Positions 7,873 to 19,096 of a stretch of DNA of 64,000 bases are shown piece by piece. The first letter of the stretch is position 1. Each line of letters opens with the position of its first letter. The translations under genes were made by a program, and so were the position numbers. Under the pieces are notes generated by a model. The model ran no database searches. It worked only from the letters and a program-made list of their open reading frames with translations, and was not told the origin of the DNA. This stretch comes from Alkalibacter rhizosphaerae (GTDB lineage: Bacteria; Bacillota; Clostridia; Eubacteriales; Alkalibacteraceae), in assembly GCF_017352215.1 (NCBI RefSeq), contig NZ_CP071444.1, positions 1,860,001-1,924,000 on the forward strand. The letters run 5' to 3'.

Positions 7873-8403
7873 ATGCGTATCATCGTTTATGGAAAGAATA
7901 TCGACGTAACAGCGGGAATGAAGAGTATGTTGGAGAAGAAGTTGTCCAGGCTGGACAAATACTTCAACCCGGAAGTGGACGCTACTGCAACCATGAGCAC
8001 GCAAAAGGGCAAGCACATCCTGGAAGTGACCATACCGATCAACGGAACCATACTTCGAGCAGAAGAATCGTCAGACGACATGTACGCATCCATCGATTCT
8101 GCTGTAGACAAGTTGGAAGGTCAATTGCGAAAGCACAAAACAAAGTTGGAGAAAAAAATGAAGGATCACACATCCATTCGTTTGGATTTTTCCAGTGTTG
8201 CCAATGAACCGGCCTCCGAAGAACCTACAGTGGTCAAAACCAAGCGTTTTCCGATCAAGCCCATGTCTCCGGATGAAGCATCCCTGCAGATGGATCTGTT
8301 GGGACACAATTTCTTCGTATTTTTAAACAGTGAAAGCGACGAAGTCAACGTGGTCTACAAGCGAAAAGACGGAAATTACGGATTGATCGAACCTACCATT
8401 TAA
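7873..8403 (+). CDS. hpf: Ribosome hibernation promoting factor, long form (HPF/RaiA)
   Basis: A 176-residue protein that dimerises 70S ribosomes into 100S particles in resting cells. Residues ~1-95 are the HPF/RaiA beta-alpha-beta-beta-beta-alpha domain that sits in the decoding centre (MRIIVYGKNIDVTAGMKSMLEKKLSRL). A basic linker follows, and residues ~118-176 are the C-terminal dimerisation domain with KRFPIKPMSPDEASLQMDLLGHNFFVF. The long form is typical of Bacillota. The ATG at 7873 has AAAGGAG 9 bases upstream; TTG codons at 7864 and 7867 are less likely. The raiA-type RNA lies just upstream, and a strong terminator follows. Confidence 0.95.
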   Translation: MRIIVYGKNIDVTAGMKSMLEKKLSRLDKYFNPEVDATATMSTQKGKHILEVTIPINGTILRAEESSDDMYASIDSAVDKLEGQLRKHKTKLEKKMKDHTSIRLDFSSVANEPASEEPTVVKTKRFPIKPMSPDEASLQMDLLGHNFFVFLNSESDEVNVVYKRKDGNYGLIEPTI

Positions 8404-8432
8404 CACAAGACATAGAATAGGATTGGAAGTTG

Positions 8433-8465
8433 CGCCTCTTTCTTGAAAGAAAGAGGCGTTTTTTT
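8433..8465 (+). terminator. Intrinsic terminator after hpf
   Basis: CGCCTCTTTC (8433-8442), loop TTGAAA, GAAAGAGGCG (8449-8458), then seven T residues. Confidence 0.88.
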
Positions 8466-8494
8466 GATTCTTCCTCCTGTATTCGAAATACCTT

Positions 8495-8523
8495 TTCAGT
8501 TTGCCTTCCAGTTGTGTTATAAT
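8495..8523 (+). promoter_or_regulatory. Promoter of the conserved gene at 8574, extended -10 type
   Basis: TGTTATAAT (8515-8523) gives an extended -10 element. TTCAGT (8495-8500) is a weak -35 box at a 17-base distance. Confidence 0.6.
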
Positions 8524-8537
8524 TATTAACGTTAATA
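8524..8537 (+). promoter_or_regulatory. Palindromic operator candidate at the transcription start
   Basis: TATTAACGTTAATA is a perfect 14-base palindrome immediately downstream of the extended -10 box, covering the expected +1. A bound repressor there would block initiation. The cognate regulator is unknown. Confidence 0.45.
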
Positions 8538-8573
8538 GGTTCCGTCATCTTGTGTTATGAGGAGGTTGCTTTG

Positions 8574-9200
8574 TTGGAAACAGAGAGAAGAACTAGAGAG
8601 ATCGAGGAGTACATCAATCGCATTCAAAGTGTGATCAATTCCAGAGTCGTCATGGATTCCAATGAACAGATCATTGAGATCCACATTTTGGCCAACAGCA
8701 CTCGAGCGGCCAAACAAATCACAAGAGATGTACAATCTGTTTTGATGGCGGGCTTGGACATGCCTGTGGATCACAAAGTCATCAGTGTAGCTCAAGTATA
8801 CGATGAGGACGCACTAACCATCCCCAGACTGACCATACAATCAGTGGAATACGCCACGTCGGCCATGGAGGCGAAAGCCAAAGTCGTATTGGAATTCAAC
8901 GGAGCCCTGTATGAAGGGATCGCTTATGGAGTGAAGACATCCAATCAGTGTCATCGAACTGTGGCCCAAGCCACTTTGGAGGCAGTGGAATCGTTTTTAG
9001 AGAAAACCTTGAAATTTGTTGTGGAAGAGATCAAGACCGTGCCCATGGCTTCCAAAGAAGTGGTGGTTTCCGGCATTTCTCTGATCCAGAACAACTCGGA
9101 AAAATTATTGATCGGCAAATGCATTGTCGATAGTGATCTCCACAGCGCAATAACAAAATCCGTATTGGATGCGATCAATAGAACCATCCAAATCGTGTAA
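8574..9200 (+). CDS. Conserved protein of unknown function
   Basis: About 208 residues, probably starting at TTG 8574 (a second TTG lies at 8571), with AGGAGG at 8560-8565. I do not recognise the family. It contains what look like two related alpha/beta units: one ends in EIHILANSTRAAKQITRDVQSVL, and another runs through KAKVVLEFNGALYEGIAYGV to the helix TVAQATLEAVESFL. A third strand-rich part follows (VVVSGISLIQNN). There is no signal peptide, membrane segment or metal motif. It has its own promoter with a palindromic site over the start, so it is probably a regulated single-gene unit. Confidence 0.6.
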   Translation: METERRTREIEEYINRIQSVINSRVVMDSNEQIIEIHILANSTRAAKQITRDVQSVLMAGLDMPVDHKVISVAQVYDEDALTIPRLTIQSVEYATSAMEAKAKVVLEFNGALYEGIAYGVKTSNQCHRTVAQATLEAVESFLEKTLKFVVEEIKTVPMASKEVVVSGISLIQNNSEKLLIGKCIVDSDLHSAITKSVLDAINRTIQIV

Positions 9201-9220
9201 AACAGTTTAATAAGGTCGGC

Positions 9221-9271
9221 ATGAAAAAAACATTTGGTACTTTAAGCGAAGCGGTGAAGATTGTTTACTAG
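9221..9271 (+). CDS. Putative 16-residue leader peptide
   Basis: ATG at 9221 with AAGG 5 bases upstream (inside the left arm of the inverted repeat) encodes MKKTFGTLSEAVKIVY followed by TAG. It may be an amphipathic leader peptide translated ahead of the 26-residue peptide. It is very short and could be coincidental. Confidence 0.3.
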   Translation: MKKTFGTLSEAVKIVY

Positions 9272-9317
9272 CGAGAACAGTCCCTATTATTTCAAACGAT
9301 AATAAGGGGGCATTCAC

Positions 9318-9398
9318 ATGAAAGCTAAAGTAATCAAAGTGATGATGGTATTACTTTCTTTAGTCATGGCTGCAGGCGCAGGCTTTAAACTAGTTTAA
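9318..9398 (+). CDS. Putative 26-residue hydrophobic membrane peptide
   Basis: ATG at 9318 with AAGGGGG 8 bases upstream encodes MKAKVIKVMMVLLSLVMAAG plus AGFKLV and a TAA stop. Three N-terminal lysines followed by one hydrophobic stretch resemble a single membrane helix or signal-like peptide. The ribosome site lies in the 3' arm of a predicted hairpin (CCCTATTAT / ATAATAAGGG), which could block translation, and the stop codon lies in another hairpin. Candidates are a type I toxin-like peptide, a signalling peptide or a sensor peptide for the downstream HD-GYP gene. No family is recognised. Confidence 0.45.
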   Translation: MKAKVIKVMMVLLSLVMAAGAGFKLV

Positions 9399-9459
9399 GC
9401 ATTACATGCCGACCTTGTTATTATATCCAGCATGCAATCTTTAGAAGGGATTTGTGCAA

Positions 9460-10722
9460 ATGGCGCCCTTAAATAAGCAAACAAAGATTTTTTTGACAGC
9501 AGTGGTTTTTATTGCATTGGCACTGTCCGTATTTTTATTCATGAAATACCCCATACGATGGCAATTTGATTTTTTCGGGTTTATTATTTTTACGGTAATT
9601 GCGGAGTCATTGGTTATATTCACTCCCAATCGAGGGGGCGTAACACTGGGTTTCGGATTGATCCTCCCGGTTGGTATCATATTTGGACCATCCAGCGCCA
9701 TCATTTGTGCAGCCATTGGGAATTTGTTGGCAGTTTACAAAATGAATGGGGAATATAAGCATCTTTTAAGCATTGAAGCTTTTAAGACGATTGCCAACAC
9801 GTCAAACTATGTGATCAGTGCCGGACTAAGTTCGTATTTTTATACTTTGATCAATCGGGGCATTGGGATCCAAAGTGTTTACAATTCCATGTTGCTCATG
9901 CTGCTATCGGCAATGGTTTTTATTGTTACGAATATATTTATCACAGGAAATTTCATCATAAAATTAACGGATCACGATGCAAAAGAGGTTTGGAAAGAAA
10001 ATTTTAGTGGCTTGATCCCCAATGTATTGGGAGTCAGCGCCATCAGCATCATCATTGCATTGGCCTATTTGAATTTCGGCATTGAGTCCATCATCGTTTT
10101 ATTTTTTCCCTATCTTTTGATCCGCTATTCCTTCCAGTTGGTTTTCGACATGCGGGAAGCATACTTGAATACCATCAAAGCACTATCTTCCGCACTGGAA
10201 GAAAAGGACCCTTATACGAAAGGCCACTCGGAGCGAGTGGAAAAATACAGCGCATTGCTGGCCAAGGAACTAGGCCTCAACATTGACATGCAACAACTTC
10301 AATATGCAGCCATTTTCCATGACATCGGAAAAATAGGCATATACGATACGATCTTAAACAAGCCGGGGAAGTTGACGGAAGAGGAATTTGAAATGATCAA
10401 GCAACATCCGGTAAAGGGAATGAATATTCTGGGTAATGTGGGTTTCTTGAAGAAAGCAACGGAGATCATCGGCGCCCATCATGAATATCTGGATGGCAGT
10501 GGCTATCCCAAAGGATTGAAATCCTTTGAAATACCCATAGAAGCAAAGATCATCACGGTGGTCGACATCTATGACGCCGTCACCACCGATCGGCCTTATC
10601 GAAAAGCATTGTCGGAAGAAGAGGCCATCGATATATTACGCAAAGAAGCCGGTACGCGGCTGGATCCACTGCTGGTGGATGCGTTCATCAAACTTCATCG
10701 TGAAGGCAGGTTGATCAAATGA
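9460..10722 (+). CDS. Membrane-anchored HD-GYP domain phosphodiesterase
   Basis: A 420-residue protein. Residues ~1-225 hold about 6-8 membrane segments resembling an MASE-like sensor region. Residues ~235-420 are an HD-GYP domain, which in characterised members hydrolyses cyclic di-GMP or related dinucleotides. Visible metal and catalytic motifs are GHSERVEKYSALLAKEL, AAIFHDIGKIGIYDTILNKP, the HHE of AHHEYLDGSGYPKGL (which contains GYP), and VVDIYDAVTTDRPYR. All key residues appear intact, so it is probably active. ATG at 9460 is preferred over GTG 9454 because AGAAGGGA lies 9 bases before it. It overlaps the DUF5317 gene by 4 bases (ATGA). Confidence 0.88.
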   Translation: MAPLNKQTKIFLTAVVFIALALSVFLFMKYPIRWQFDFFGFIIFTVIAESLVIFTPNRGGVTLGFGLILPVGIIFGPSSAIICAAIGNLLAVYKMNGEYKHLLSIEAFKTIANTSNYVISAGLSSYFYTLINRGIGIQSVYNSMLLMLLSAMVFIVTNIFITGNFIIKLTDHDAKEVWKENFSGLIPNVLGVSAISIIIALAYLNFGIESIIVLFFPYLLIRYSFQLVFDMREAYLNTIKALSSALEEKDPYTKGHSERVEKYSALLAKELGLNIDMQQLQYAAIFHDIGKIGIYDTILNKPGKLTEEEFEMIKQHPVKGMNILGNVGFLKKATEIIGAHHEYLDGSGYPKGLKSFEIPIEAKIITVVDIYDAVTTDRPYRKALSEEEAIDILRKEAGTRLDPLLVDAFIKLHREGRLIK

Positions 10723-12458
10723 TTGCTATACTGATGCTGATCGCCATCATCATCGGGTACATCCGAAAAGGAAAATTGCGAAACCTATCCAACATCACCA
10801 TCAAATTGGTGCCACTACTCATCCTTGCATTTTTATTGCAGGGGTCCATCTATTTGGCATATGTTTACGATATTGCCGTTATTCAGGACTTCGACATCCT
10901 GATCCATTTTGTCAGCTATATCCTGCTTTTTGCAGCGTTGATGAGCAATTTTGACAACAAGTGGTTTGTGGTGATGACATTGGGCATGATCATGAATTTC
11001 CTGGTCATCTTCCTCAATGGAGGCCGAATGCCAGTGTCCGTGGATGCGGCGGAGGCCATTGGACTGGGAGAAGGATTGGAACTTCTTTTTGCCAGAAGGG
11101 CCGGTACCCACCAGCCATTGACAGAAGGCATGCTCTTGTGGTATTTGGCCGACATCATACCGATCCCATTTCCATCGGTGGCATCTTTTTTCAACAATAT
11201 CTACAGCATTGGTGATTTTTTCATTTACGGGGGGGTCATGGGTGTTATTCAAAGCGCCATGGTCAGAGATGGTTCCGATCAAGAAGTGGCGGAAAACTTG
11301 GATGTACTGCTGGAAGAAGAACTCATGACGGACAAGGCTGCCGCAGCACTCTTTGATGACGAAGTGAACGAAGAGGAAGTAGTGCGGCTGCGTGAATTGA
11401 GAAAACGAAGAGAAGAAGAGACCCGCCGGATCTTTCGAAGTGAAGCAGAGGAATATTTCGATGAAAAACCTTCTGCACCATCCATGGATGAAGATGAAAC
11501 TATTGCTATTCCTTTGGAGATGATGCACAAACAGGAAGACCAGGATAGCACGACCAAGGTCGAAGTCGAGGAAATAGAATCGAATATTCTACCATCGACG
11601 CCGGAAGAAGTAGTGGAGCCGGCAAGTGTCCCCGATCTCTCCCTTGAATCAAAACCTGAAATTGAAGGGAAAAAGGAAGAAGTCTCGGAACCGGATTGGA
11701 AGCTCTATACCCAAGATTTTGCAAATGCTTCATTGATCGGTTCTTCCCAACTGGAAGACCAGATCGTCAAAGGCGAAAACTATTCAGAAGAGGATCTACG
11801 CCAATATCGAAAATATTACACCAAGCCTCTTCACGAACGGATGGTCATTGATCTGGAGTCTGACGGGTACGATTGGAGGGAAAAACCAGCAGAACCAAAA
11901 GAAGAGGCACCTCCAGTTGAAGATCATCAAGAAGAACCGAAGCCCCAGGAAACGACAAGCAGTGATCTGCCCATCGATACCACCCATCCTTTTGTCATCG
12001 TCGATGGACGGATCGTGGAGAACACACACTACAAAAAGGCACATGGACCGGTTCAAGCAGAGGCAACCAACGGACCGGTGGCCTGGGAAGCCGTCAGCAA
12101 GCCCAGAGAGAAAACCCAGGAGCACATACCAACCTTTACGGAAATGGCGGAAGAATCAATAGAGGAACCACCTATAGAGCCGGTTGTGGAACCGGAGAAA
12201 ACCGATTTGGAAGAATTGCCGGATGAAACCTTGGACGAAAGATCCGATCCAGGGCCGGTGGAAGAACCAGTCAACGGTTGGTCTTCGCCGGAGGAGGAAG
12301 AGGAACTGGCTCCTTCTGGAAACATTCTGCAGAAGTTGCATGATGAAGACCGGATCAATCTCATGAAGAAGATGAAAGAACGAAAAGAAAAAGGATACAG
12401 CCTGGTACAGGTAAAAGTGGGGGAGAAAACCATAACCTTTTGGAAAAAAGACTTGTGA
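10719..12458 (+). CDS. DUF5317-like membrane protein with long acidic C-terminal region
   Basis: A 579-residue protein. Residues ~1-185 contain about five membrane segments and resemble DUF5317, a family I associate with HD-GYP genes (MIAILMLIAIIIGYIRKGKL at the start, LNGGRMPVSVDAAEAIGL, and an IYSIGDFFIYGGV segment). Residues ~190-560 are rich in Glu, Pro and Lys and probably disordered, with no recognisable domain. The end is a short basic segment (MKKMKERKEKGYSLVQVKVG). The ATGA overlap with the HD-GYP gene implies translational coupling. The long acidic tail is unusual for this family, whose members are mostly about 180 residues. Function unknown. Confidence 0.68.
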   Translation: MIAILMLIAIIIGYIRKGKLRNLSNITIKLVPLLILAFLLQGSIYLAYVYDIAVIQDFDILIHFVSYILLFAALMSNFDNKWFVVMTLGMIMNFLVIFLNGGRMPVSVDAAEAIGLGEGLELLFARRAGTHQPLTEGMLLWYLADIIPIPFPSVASFFNNIYSIGDFFIYGGVMGVIQSAMVRDGSDQEVAENLDVLLEEELMTDKAAAALFDDEVNEEEVVRLRELRKRREEETRRIFRSEAEEYFDEKPSAPSMDEDETIAIPLEMMHKQEDQDSTTKVEVEEIESNILPSTPEEVVEPASVPDLSLESKPEIEGKKEEVSEPDWKLYTQDFANASLIGSSQLEDQIVKGENYSEEDLRQYRKYYTKPLHERMVIDLESDGYDWREKPAEPKEEAPPVEDHQEEPKPQETTSSDLPIDTTHPFVIVDGRIVENTHYKKAHGPVQAEATNGPVAWEAVSKPREKTQEHIPTFTEMAEESIEEPPIEPVVEPEKTDLEELPDETLDERSDPGPVEEPVNGWSSPEEEEELAPSGNILQKLHDEDRINLMKKMKERKEKGYSLVQVKVGEKTITFWKKDL

Positions 12459-12474
12459 TCATGCAGGTCTTTTT
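12445..12474 (+). terminator. Intrinsic terminator overlapping the DUF5317 gene stop
   Basis: AAAAAGACTTG (12445-12455) pairs with CAGGTCTTTTT (12464-12474) with one G-T wobble, and ends in a T-tract. The left arm is the last coding sequence of the preceding gene. Confidence 0.65.
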
Positions 12475-12499
12475 CTTAAGAAAAGAATGATGTTGGTTA

Positions 12500-12508
12500 T
12501 GTTATAAT
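12500..12508 (+). promoter_or_regulatory. Extended -10 promoter of secA
   Basis: TGTTATAAT is a perfect extended -10 element 40 bases before the secA start. No good -35 box is visible at 16-18 bases. Confidence 0.55.
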
Positions 12509-12547
12509 ATACGTTGCAATAAAATACCCATTGATCGAGGTGAAACC

Positions 12548-15061
<2,514 letters not shown>

Positions 15062-15094
15062 GGCAGCAACAAATATTTGATAGAGGTGATAAAC

Positions 15095-16220
15095 ATGTTG
15101 GAATTGCAGGAATACGTCAAGCAGTTGAAAACAATAGAAGAGGGACTGAAAGAAATCGGGGATTCCCTTTGACTTGGCCAATCTGGAAGAACAAGCGGAA
15201 AAGTACAACAAGGAAATAAACAAGGAAGACTTTTGGAACGACCAGGAAAAGGCCCAAAGCGTGTTGAAAAAACTCAATGGGATGAAAAACAAGATCCAGC
15301 GACACCAGGAATTTTTGGAGCGGCTGGAAAATGCCCAGGCGTTGACGGAAATGCTGGAAGAAGAAACGGACGAGGAGTTGGCCAGAGAGCTGATCCAAAC
15401 GGTCCGTGAAATGAACAAGGACCTGGATTCCTATAACCTGGAAGTCATGCTCAGTGGAGAATACGACGGAAACAGTGCCGTATTGAGTCTCCATCCCGGA
15501 GCCGGCGGTACAGAGTCTCAGGATTGGGCGTCCATGCTTCTGCGGATGTATACCCGTTGGGCGGAGAAGAACAATTACAAAGTGAAGATCCTGGATCTTC
15601 AACCTGGAGACGAAGCCGGCATCAAAAGTGCCACCTTGGCCATTGAAGGGGCCAATGCCTATGGATATCTGAAGAGTGAAAAAGGGGTCCATCGCCTTGT
15701 TCGGATCTCCCCCTTCGATTCCTCGGGAAGACGGCATACCTCCTTTGCTTCCGTGGATATAGCCCCGGAGATCGACGACGATGTGGAGATCGACATCAAC
15801 GCCGACGATCTGCGCATCGACACCTATCGCTCCAGTGGAGCGGGAGGACAGCATGTCAATACCACGGACTCCGCCATACGGATCACCCACATTCCAACGG
15901 GAGTGGTGGTCCAGTGCCAAAACGAACGGAGCCAGCACAAAAACAAGGATATGGCCATGAAAATGCTGTATGGCAAGCTGTTGGAATTAAGATTGTTGGA
16001 GAATAAGGAAAAGATCGATGACATCCAAGGGGAATACGGGCAGATCGCCTGGGGAAACCAGATCCGATCTTATGTCTTCCATCCATACAACATGGTCAAG
16101 GACCATCGGACCAATGCGGAGGTGGGAAACATCCAAAGCGTCATGGATGGAGACATCGACCTTTTCATCAACGAGTATTTGAAAAGCCTCTCGAAGGGAG
16201 GAGAAGCCGTTGGCAAGTGA
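15095..16220 (+). CDS. prfB: Peptide chain release factor 2, with programmed +1 frameshift
   Basis: RF2 recognises UGA and UAA stop codons and releases the finished peptide. The first 25 codons run from ATG 15095 to an in-frame TGA at 15170-15172 inside the classic CTT TGA C slippery site. A +1 shift continues at GAC 15171 through to 16220, giving 374 residues. Purine-rich GGGGATTCC lies just before the site but is a weak match to the usual internal Shine-Dalgarno. The SPF specificity motif (VRISPFDSSGRRHTSFASV) and the catalytic GGQ (SSGAGGQHVNTT) are present. RF2 autoregulates by this frameshift. GAGGTGATAAAC precedes the start. Confidence 0.96.
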
Positions 16221-16923
16221 TGTGAAACCCATTATCGGAATGGTCACCTGCTTTCAAGGTGTTTTTAAAACAGGGGATGCCAATTTTCTTCGCCAAACCT
16301 ACACGACGAAGATCGGCCAAGCCGGGGGCATCCCCTTTCTCCTTCCGGCCCGACCCATGAACAAGGAAGACATCACGCCTATCTTGTCCCGGCTGGATGG
16401 CCTTTTGCTTACCGGCGGGGTGGACATCCACCCGAAACTCTACGGGGAGGAGCCCAAACGGAATCTGAACTATGTGGATGTGGTCCGGGATGAGTTTGAA
16501 GCGGCCCTTCTGGAACGGGCTTTGGAGTTGGACATGCCTGTGTTCGGGATCTGCCGGGGAATGCAGTTGCTCAACGTGGTCATGGGCGGTACCCTATACC
16601 AGCATCTGGACGAAGAGGTGGAAGAGCACATCCAACACATGCAAAAGGCCGGAGACGGCAGCGGCATCCACTCCGTATACGTTCAAGACGAGTCTTTTTT
16701 GAACAATATCTATGGGGAAAAGGCCTTTGTCAATTCCTTTCACCATCAAGCCATCAAGGACCTTGCAGATGACCTGGAACCCATTGCCTGGTCCAAGGAC
16801 CGGTTGATCGAAGGAGTGTATCATACAAAGAGGAGACATGTTTTCGGGGTCCAGTGGCATCCGGAGATCCTGCAGGACGAGGAAAGCCAAAAACTGTTCC
16901 GATATTTCATTGAAAGAATATAG
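16210..16923 (+). CDS. Class I glutamine amidotransferase-like hydrolase (PuuD type)
   Basis: A 237-residue member of peptidase family C26, the gamma-glutamyl-GABA hydrolase group. The nucleophile Cys lies in PVFGICRGMQLLNVVMGGTL, the catalytic His-Glu in VFGVQWHPEI, and the oxyanion region in LLLTGGVDIHPKLYGEE. Characterised relatives remove the glutamyl group from gamma-glutamyl-GABA in putrescine breakdown, but no other putrescine genes are nearby, so the substrate is open. TTG start with AGGGAGGAG upstream; it overlaps the prfB 3' end by 11 bases, implying coupling. Confidence 0.85.
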   Translation: MASDVKPIIGMVTCFQGVFKTGDANFLRQTYTTKIGQAGGIPFLLPARPMNKEDITPILSRLDGLLLTGGVDIHPKLYGEEPKRNLNYVDVVRDEFEAALLERALELDMPVFGICRGMQLLNVVMGGTLYQHLDEEVEEHIQHMQKAGDGSGIHSVYVQDESFLNNIYGEKAFVNSFHHQAIKDLADDLEPIAWSKDRLIEGVYHTKRRHVFGVQWHPEILQDEESQKLFRYFIERI

Positions 16924-16936
16924 CAAGGAGAGACTT

Positions 16937-19096
16937 ATGAAAATCAGCATCACGAGCCGGTTGGCAAAAGAATTCAACATCAAGGAAAGCCAGGTGGAAA
17001 CCACCGTCGACCTGATCGATCAAGGCAATACCATTCCATTTATTGCAAGATACCGAAAAGAAGCAACGGGCAATCTGGACGATGTGACCCTTCGGGATCT
17101 TCATGACCGCTTAGGGTATCTGCGAAACCTGGAGAAGAGAAAAGAAGAGGTATTGCGCCTCATTGACGAGCAGGGAAAACTGACAGAAGACCTGAGCAAA
17201 AAAATAACCAATGCCATGGTCCTCCAGGAAGTGGAGGATCTCTACCTGCCATACCGCCAAAAGCGGAAAACCAGGGCTTCCGTAGCCAGGGAGAAGGGGT
17301 TGGAACCTTTGGCAGCGTTTTTGGTGGTGGCAGAGAACAACGGAGTCGTGGAGAAACAGGCGGAAAACTTTGTGAACTTGGAATTGGGCGTGGAAACAGC
17401 AGCCGATGCCATCCAGGGCGCCATGGACATACTTGCGGAAGACCTCAGCGACGACGCAGGACATCGGAAGCGGATCCGGGAAGCCTATTTTTCCAAAGGG
17501 GTGATCCAGGTTTCCAAAACCAAGACAAAAGAGGAAGAGGCGGAATCTTTCCGCATGTACTTCGAGTTTGCGGAATCTGTCTCCAAGATCGCCAATCATC
17601 GAGTACTGGCCATCAATCGGGGAGAAAAGAAAAAGTTCCTCCAGGTCAAGATCGAGGTGCCAGAAGAGATGCTGGCCTCAGACATTGCCAAAAGGACCGG
17701 TCCCAAAGATAGAGCTTTGTGTGGATATGCCATGGACGCCATCAATGACGCACTCAAGCGATTGATCTTTCCTTCCATGGAACGGGAAGTTCGAAATGCC
17801 TTGACGGAAGTGGCGGACAAATCGGCCATCAAGGTATTTGCCGTCAACTTGAACAAGTATCTGATGCAGCCTCCCGTCAAGGGGAAAAGGGTCATGGGTT
17901 TCGACCCGGCCTTTCGAACCGGCTGCAAGATCGCATTGATGGATTCTTTTGGGGAGTTGCTGGCTTACGACACCATCTATCCCACCCAACCCCAAAACAA
18001 GGTAAAAGAAGCAAAAGAACGGCTGGTTTCCCTCATCGAAAAATACAAGATGGACATCATCGCCATCGGAAATGGAACGGCGAGTCGGGAATCGGAAGTG
18101 ATCGTGGCGGAGATGATCCGGGAATACGGTCTGAAAACCGAGTATATCGTAGTCAATGAAGCGGGCGCTTCCGTGTATTCCGCTTCCGTCATTGGAAACG
18201 AAGAATTTCCACAGCTCAACGTTTCCATACGGGGCGCGGTATCCATTGGTCGCAGATTGCAGGATCCGTTGGCGGAACTGGTCAAGATCGATCCCAAGCA
18301 CATCGGTGTAGGCCAGTATCAGCATGATGTGGACCAGAAGGAGCTGGCCAAGGCCCTGGACGGGGTCATTGAAGATGCGGTGAACGCCGTCGGGGTGGAT
18401 CTCAATACGGCCTCCGCATACTTGCTTGCCCGCATATCAGGACTCAACAAGACCACCGCGGGAAACATCGTGCAATATCGTCGGGAGAACGGTCCCTTCA
18501 CCAATCGGAAGCAGTTGATGAAGGTTCCCAAGATCGGTGCAAAAGCCTTCGAACAATGTGCAGGCTTTCTTCGGATCTCCGGAGGGGACGATCCCTTTGA
18601 CAATACGGCCCTCCATCCGGAAAGCTACGAAAGTGCAACCGCCCTTTTGGCTTCCATGGGTCTGTCCAGGAAAGACCTGGAGAAAAACCATCAGGCGACA
18701 GTGGAGGCTTTGGAGAAGGTGGACGTCCCCCAAAAGGCAAAAGAATTGGAGATCGGAGTATTGACGTTGACGGATATCGTCAAGGAACTTCAAAAGCCGG
18801 GACGGGATCCCAGGGACCAGTTTCAAAAACCGGTCTTCAAATCGGAAGTCATGGACATCACCCATCTGGAACCGGGAATGGTCCTTAGCGGGACGGTTCG
18901 AAATGTCATTGATTTTGGCGTATTCGTGGATATCGGCGTCCATCAGGATGGTCTGGTCCATATCTCCCAACTCAGCGACAAATACGTAAAAAACCCCATG
19001 GACGTGGTTTCCGTTGGAGATATCGTGTCTGTTCGCGTGTTGGATGTGGACTTGAAGCGAAACCGGATTTCTCTGACCATGAAAAAACAGGGTTGA
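16937..19096 (+). CDS. tex: Tex-family RNA-binding transcription accessory protein
   Basis: A 719-residue protein with the standard Tex layout: N-terminal helical domain (IARYRKEATGNLDD, LYLPYRQKRKTRA), a YqgF/RNase H-like domain (VMGFDPAFRTGCKIALMD), helix-hairpin-helix motifs (ISGLNKTTAGNIVQYR, LMKVPKIGAKAFEQ) and a C-terminal S1 RNA-binding domain (LSGTVRNVIDFGVFVDIGVH) at ~645-715. Tex proteins bind nucleic acid and are linked to RNA turnover and transcription fidelity. The ATG at 16937 has AAGGAG 6 bases upstream; the open frame extends further but has no ribosome site. It lies 13 bases after the amidotransferase gene. Confidence 0.95.
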   Translation: MKISITSRLAKEFNIKESQVETTVDLIDQGNTIPFIARYRKEATGNLDDVTLRDLHDRLGYLRNLEKRKEEVLRLIDEQGKLTEDLSKKITNAMVLQEVEDLYLPYRQKRKTRASVAREKGLEPLAAFLVVAENNGVVEKQAENFVNLELGVETAADAIQGAMDILAEDLSDDAGHRKRIREAYFSKGVIQVSKTKTKEEEAESFRMYFEFAESVSKIANHRVLAINRGEKKKFLQVKIEVPEEMLASDIAKRTGPKDRALCGYAMDAINDALKRLIFPSMEREVRNALTEVADKSAIKVFAVNLNKYLMQPPVKGKRVMGFDPAFRTGCKIALMDSFGELLAYDTIYPTQPQNKVKEAKERLVSLIEKYKMDIIAIGNGTASRESEVIVAEMIREYGLKTEYIVVNEAGASVYSASVIGNEEFPQLNVSIRGAVSIGRRLQDPLAELVKIDPKHIGVGQYQHDVDQKELAKALDGVIEDAVNAVGVDLNTASAYLLARISGLNKTTAGNIVQYRRENGPFTNRKQLMKVPKIGAKAFEQCAGFLRISGGDDPFDNTALHPESYESATALLASMGLSRKDLEKNHQATVEALEKVDVPQKAKELEIGVLTLTDIVKELQKPGRDPRDQFQKPVFKSEVMDITHLEPGMVLSGTVRNVIDFGVFVDIGVHQDGLVHISQLSDKYVKNPMDVVSVGDIVSVRVLDVDLKRNRISLTMKKQG

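Larger units (their letters stand above)
9212..9416. repeat. Inverted repeat bounding a ~205-base mini-cassette
   Basis: AAGGTCGGCATG (9212-9223) recurs inverted as CATGCCGACCTT (9405-9416), with near-matching TAATA extensions on the outside. Inside are at least two more hairpins: CCCTATTAT with ATAATAAGGG near 9275-9308, and GCTTTAAAC with GTTTAAGC near 9382-9400. The arrangement could be a MITE-like element or a highly structured regulatory RNA. Confidence 0.55.

Noticed and set aside
9201-9459. Cyclic-di-GMP riboswitch upstream of the HD-GYP gene
   Set aside because: None of the class I or class II aptamer core sequences are present, despite the tempting position.
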